Source: Desulfuribacillus alkaliarsenatis
Lineage (GTDB): Bacteria; Bacillota; Bacilli; Desulfuribacillales; Desulfuribacillaceae
Length of the DNA: 64,000 bases
Reading direction: 5' to 3'
Assembly (NCBI RefSeq): GCF_001730225.1
Contig: NZ_MIJE01000035.1
Location: 61,743 to 125,742 of the forward strand
The notes under the pieces are model-generated. The model was not told where the DNA came from. It was given only the letters and a program-made list of their open reading frames with translations, and did no database searches. Positions 59,756-64,000 of this stretch are shown here, in pieces; the first letter of the stretch is position 1; each line of letters opens with the position of its first letter. A program made the position numbers and the translations under genes.

Positions 59756-60733
59756 ATGTATATTAAGGACATACATATAGACCCGCCAGTGGTGTTGGCA
59801 CCGATGGCTGGAATAACGAATTACCCTTACCGCATCTTAGCTAAAGAACAGGGATGTGGTTTGGTATGTGCAGAAATGGTAAGTGATAAAGGTTTATTAT
59901 ATGGGAATGAGCGTACGAAAAGGATGTTATACGTGCATCCAAAGGAACGGCCATTAAGTATGCAATTGTTCGGCTCTGATGTGAATAGCTTTGTCGAGGC
60001 AGCACGTATAGTTGATGATGAGTCGGACGCAGATATAATTGATATAAATATGGGCTGCCCAGTGCCCAAGGTTACTAAGCCTGGTGGTGGCTGTGCCCTA
60101 ATGAGAGACACAGAGAAAGCCGAGGAAATAATTAAAGCAGTTGTTAAAGCTGTAAAAAAACCAGTAACAGTAAAAATGCGCAAGGGATGGGATGAAAATA
60201 ATATAAATGTAATCGAACTGGCTAAAATTGCAGAAGCCTCGGGAGCAAGTGCCATTACAGTTCATGGCAGAACACGCATTCAGATGTATAGTGGACAGGC
60301 AGATTGGGATATTATAAAAGACGTTGTAAATAATGTTTCTATCCCCGTTATAGGTAATGGTGATGTAACGGGACCAATAGAGGCGAAGAAATTGTTTGAA
60401 CATACAGGCTGTCATGGCATCATGATAGGTCGGGCCGCCCAAGGAAACCCGTGGATTTTTAGTAGCATCAAAAAATACTTAGAAGAAGGAGTCTTATTAG
60501 CAGAGCCAACGGCAGAACAGAAAGTTGATACTTGCTTAAGGCATCTAGATTTGTTGATGGAATTCAAGGATGAACATATAGCAGTGCAGGAAATGCGAAA
60601 GCATGCTGCTTGGTACCTGAAAGGGCTACCAAAAGTAGCTAACGTTAGAAACGACATAATGCTCGCCAATACGCGGTCCGAGCTGGAAAAGATATTACGA
60701 AACTTTATCTTCGGCATAAAAACTGCGAAATAG
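59756..60733 (+). CDS. dusB: tRNA-dihydrouridine synthase DusB
   Basis: A 325-residue FMN enzyme reducing uridines in tRNA D-loops. Motifs: PPVVLAPMAGITNYPYR near residue 9, LSMQLFGSD near 62, the catalytic Cys in INMGCPVPKVTKPGGGCAL near 98, VTVKMRKGWD near 138, HGRTR near 167 and GNGDVTGPIEA near 198. ATG at 59756 follows AAGGAG; the ORF upstream lacks a site. Its position before greA/lysS is that of B. subtilis dusB (yacF). Confidence 0.95.
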   Translation: MYIKDIHIDPPVVLAPMAGITNYPYRILAKEQGCGLVCAEMVSDKGLLYGNERTKRMLYVHPKERPLSMQLFGSDVNSFVEAARIVDDESDADIIDINMGCPVPKVTKPGGGCALMRDTEKAEEIIKAVVKAVKKPVTVKMRKGWDENNINVIELAKIAEASGASAITVHGRTRIQMYSGQADWDIIKDVVNNVSIPVIGNGDVTGPIEAKKLFEHTGCHGIMIGRAAQGNPWIFSSIKKYLEEGVLLAEPTAEQKVDTCLRHLDLLMEFKDEHIAVQEMRKHAAWYLKGLPKVANVRNDIMLANTRSELEKILRNFIFGIKTAK

Positions 60734-60743
60734 TCTACTGTTA

Positions 60744-60773
60744 TTGACAAAAACTTGCTCTATGACATATAAT
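60744..60773 (+). promoter_or_regulatory. Strong sigma-A promoter between dusB and greA
   Basis: TTGACA and TATAAT, both perfect, 18-bp spacing. It would start a ~225-base leader before greA. Confidence 0.85.
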
Positions 60774-60813
60774 GTGGCAATATAATAACAGCTTTACCAC
60801 TATAATATCTAGT

Positions 60814-60844
60814 AAGCACTGTCATGCATACCCTGACAGTGCTT
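60814..60844 (+). terminator. Hairpin in the greA leader
   Basis: Perfect 11-bp stem AAGCACTGTCA/TGACAGTGCTT with a 9-base loop, about 35 bases after the predicted transcription start. What follows (GTATCTTATTGTCTTTTG) is T-rich but not a clean run, so termination may be partial. Confidence 0.6.
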
Positions 60845-60878
60845 GTATCTTATTGTCTTTTGCTCTGGAAGCTATTTT

Positions 60879-60906
60879 TTAACTAATGAATAAAGACCTA
60901 TATAAA
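60879..60906 (+). promoter_or_regulatory. Possible second promoter of greA
   Basis: TTAACT and TATAAA with 16-bp spacing, downstream of the hairpin. Confidence 0.35.
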
Positions 60907-61006
60907 GTCATATACTTCTTACAATCTATAGTACGGAGAGCTATGGATTTCATATAGGGCAACGATGAGCTTTATAGAGATAAAAATCAAAGGAGAGTAT
61001 ATTACT

Positions 61007-61483
61007 ATGACGGAAAAAGAAGTAATTTTAACACCAGATGGACTAAAGAAATTAGAAGATGAGCTAGAGCAGCTTAAATCAGTGAAGCGCAGAGAAGTAG
61101 CAGAGAGGATTAAAGTAGCGATTAGCTATGGCGATATAAGTGAGAACTCAGAATACGAAGATGCTAAAAATGAGCAAGCATTTATTGAAGGTAGAATCAT
61201 TACTTTAGAAAAGATGTTACGCAATGCTAAAATCATTAATAACGATGATGTAGACGTTAATCTAGTTAGTGTTGGTTCAACGGTAATAGTTAAGGATTTA
61301 GAGTTCGGTGATGATTTAGAATATAAAATTGTCGGCTCTGCTGAAAGTGATCCACTAGCGCAGAAAATATCAAACGAGTCGCCTTTAGGTAAAGCTTTAC
61401 TAGGTAAGTCTAAAGGAGACACAATTGAGGTATCAGCTCCAGCTGGGATAATAAAATATGAAATTCTAGATATCAAAAAATAA
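61007..61483 (+). CDS. greA: Transcription elongation factor GreA
   Basis: A 158-residue factor that rescues backtracked RNA polymerase. N-terminal coiled coil (residues ~10-75) with the conserved acidic tip [16 protein letters not shown] near 44; C-terminal FKBP-like domain (~80-158) with [28 protein letters not shown] and the end motif YEILDI. ATG at 61007 follows AAAGGAGAG at good distance; the ORF start at 60965 has no site. In B. subtilis greA lies elsewhere, so its place before lysS is a rearrangement found in other Bacillota. Confidence 0.95.
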   Translation: MTEKEVILTPDGLKKLEDELEQLKSVKRREVAERIKVAISYGDISENSEYEDAKNEQAFIEGRIITLEKMLRNAKIINNDDVDVNLVSVGSTVIVKDLEFGDDLEYKIVGSAESDPLAQKISNESPLGKALLGKSKGDTIEVSAPAGIIKYEILDIKK

Positions 61484-61503
61484 GTGTGATAAATTATAGT
61501 ACT

Positions 61504-61528
61504 AGAGCTCAGGATAACCTGGGCTCTT
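61504..61528 (+). terminator. Terminator-like hairpin after greA
   Basis: AGAGCTCAGG/CCTGGGCTCT 10-bp stem with one G-U and ATAA loop; only two T follow, so termination may be weak. Confidence 0.6.
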
Positions 61529-61595
61529 AAGTGCAACAGTAGAACTAATAAGAAGCTTTAACGAAGAAGTTATAATAATTTGCAATTAAATGTAA

Positions 61596-63158
<1,563 letters not shown>

Positions 63159-63251
63159 TAATAAGTTAGTGCATGAAGCAACACAAGCTAATTGAGATTA
63201 ATTACCATGAATAAAAGCTTGCAATCTTGTTAACACATGTGGTATATTATT

Positions 63252-63280
63252 AAATGTCGCTCCGAACGAGCGGCATTTTA
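63252..63280 (+). terminator. lysS terminator
   Basis: AAATGTCGCTC/GAGCGGCATTT 11-bp stem (one G-U) with CGAAC loop; the 3' side ends in TTTTA. Confidence 0.75.
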
Positions 63281-63323
63281 AATCTCATAAAGCAGTTGCT
63301 CAAAACTTTTTGAAAAAAAGTTA

Positions 63324-63353
63324 TTGACACAGACGAACAACCTGTGATATGAT
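63324..63353 (+). promoter_or_regulatory. rRNA operon promoter
   Basis: TTGACA and TATGAT with 18-bp spacing, about 210 bases before the 16S start, preceded by an A/T-rich stretch that may act as an UP element. Confidence 0.8.
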
Positions 63354-63410
63354 ATAAAAGTCGCCAAAAACGACAACAAAGTTCCTTGAAAACTGTATAA
63401 TGCAATCAAA

Positions 63411-63477
63411 ACAACGTCAATTCGGATTCGTAAGAATCCAAAGCGCTTTTGATGAAAATCAAAACGGACAACGTCAA
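63411..63477 (+). other. rRNA leader: two hairpins inside a direct repeat
   Basis: ACAACGTCAA occurs at 63411-63420 and 63468-63477. Between them are hairpins GGATTC/GAATCC (63424-63439, GTAA loop) and TTTTGAT/ATCAAAA (63447-63464, GAAA loop). The segment GTTCCTTGAAAACTG at 63381 resembles rRNA leader sequences of other Bacillales. Confidence 0.6.
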
Positions 63478-63574
63478 TGAGAGAAATCTTGATTGACAAA
63501 ATTAAAAGTCAGTGACTTTTGAGCTTAAAATCGTTATCTTCTAGCCAAGGTAACGTTAAGGATATAAACAAACA

Positions 63575-64000
<426 letters not shown>

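Overview
The window comes from an AT-rich, endospore-forming member of the Bacillota, close to Bacillales in gene order. It ends in the first ~425 bases of a 16S rRNA gene. The order ricT-yabA-trmN-rsmI-abrB-metG-tatD-yabE-rnmV-rsmA-veg-ispE-purR-spoVG-glmU-prs-pth-fin-mfd-spoVT-spoVB-mazG-rqcP-yabP-yabQ-divIC-yabR-spoIIE-yabS-yabT-tilS-hpt-ftsH-coaX-hslO-yacD-cysK-pabA-folP-folB/K-dusB-lysS-rrn is the origin-proximal backbone known from Bacillus subtilis. Almost every gene lies on the + strand; only abrB, a dCMP-type deaminase and a CPBP-like membrane protein are reversed. A complete hydrogenase-maturation set (hypABFCDE), formate-THF ligase and anaerobic-style NAD synthesis suggest an organism able to live without oxygen. 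The species cannot be named from the sequence alone.

Region by region: 1-2.7 kb holds the end of ricT and the replication/RNA-modification genes yabA, a TrmN6-type methyltransferase and rsmI. 2.7-4.5 kb has reversed abrB with a textbook Spo0A-controlled promoter, then an EAL phosphodiesterase not found here in B. subtilis. 4.6-12.2 kb carries metG, tatD, a 3D-domain cell-wall protein, rnmV, rsmA, veg, ispE and purR. 12.3-24.7 kb has spoVG, glmU, prs, pth, fin, mfd, a parvulin lipoprotein, spoVT, a SpoVB-like flippase and mazG. 24.8-27.1 kb is hup-rqcP-yabP-yabQ-divIC-yabR. 27.2-33.4 kb is the spoIIE sporulation block (spoIIE, VWA protein, Hanks-type kinase) followed by a split ThrE-type exporter. 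33.4-39.2 kb is tilS-hpt-ftsH-fhs.

39.3-53.1 kb is the most individual part. It holds a CPBP-like protein with a large extracytoplasmic insert, nadABC-coaX, a glutaredoxin, a Rieske-fold protein whose cluster histidines are replaced, the hyp operon, and three small unknown membrane proteins. 53.5-63.2 kb returns to the backbone: hslO, a second parvulin foldase, cysK, a folate cluster in which an HD-domain protein stands where pabB/pabC would be expected, dusB, greA and lysS. 63.2-64 kb is the rrn promoter, a structured leader and the start of 16S rRNA.

Regulatory reading: sigma-A promoters are frequent and well formed. Candidate sigma-H sites precede spoVG and hup, and a sigma-G site precedes spoVT. 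The spoIIE promoter has the unusual 21-bp spacing known for that gene. Intrinsic terminators mark most unit ends. No CRISPR array, tRNA, insertion sequence or prophage was seen. The observations I rate highest are an RNA hairpin that occludes the ribosome binding site of the VWA sporulation gene, the ligand-swapped Rieske protein beside the hyp genes, the uncharacterised membrane trio at 52-53 kb, and an 18-bp in-frame repeat in the kinase.
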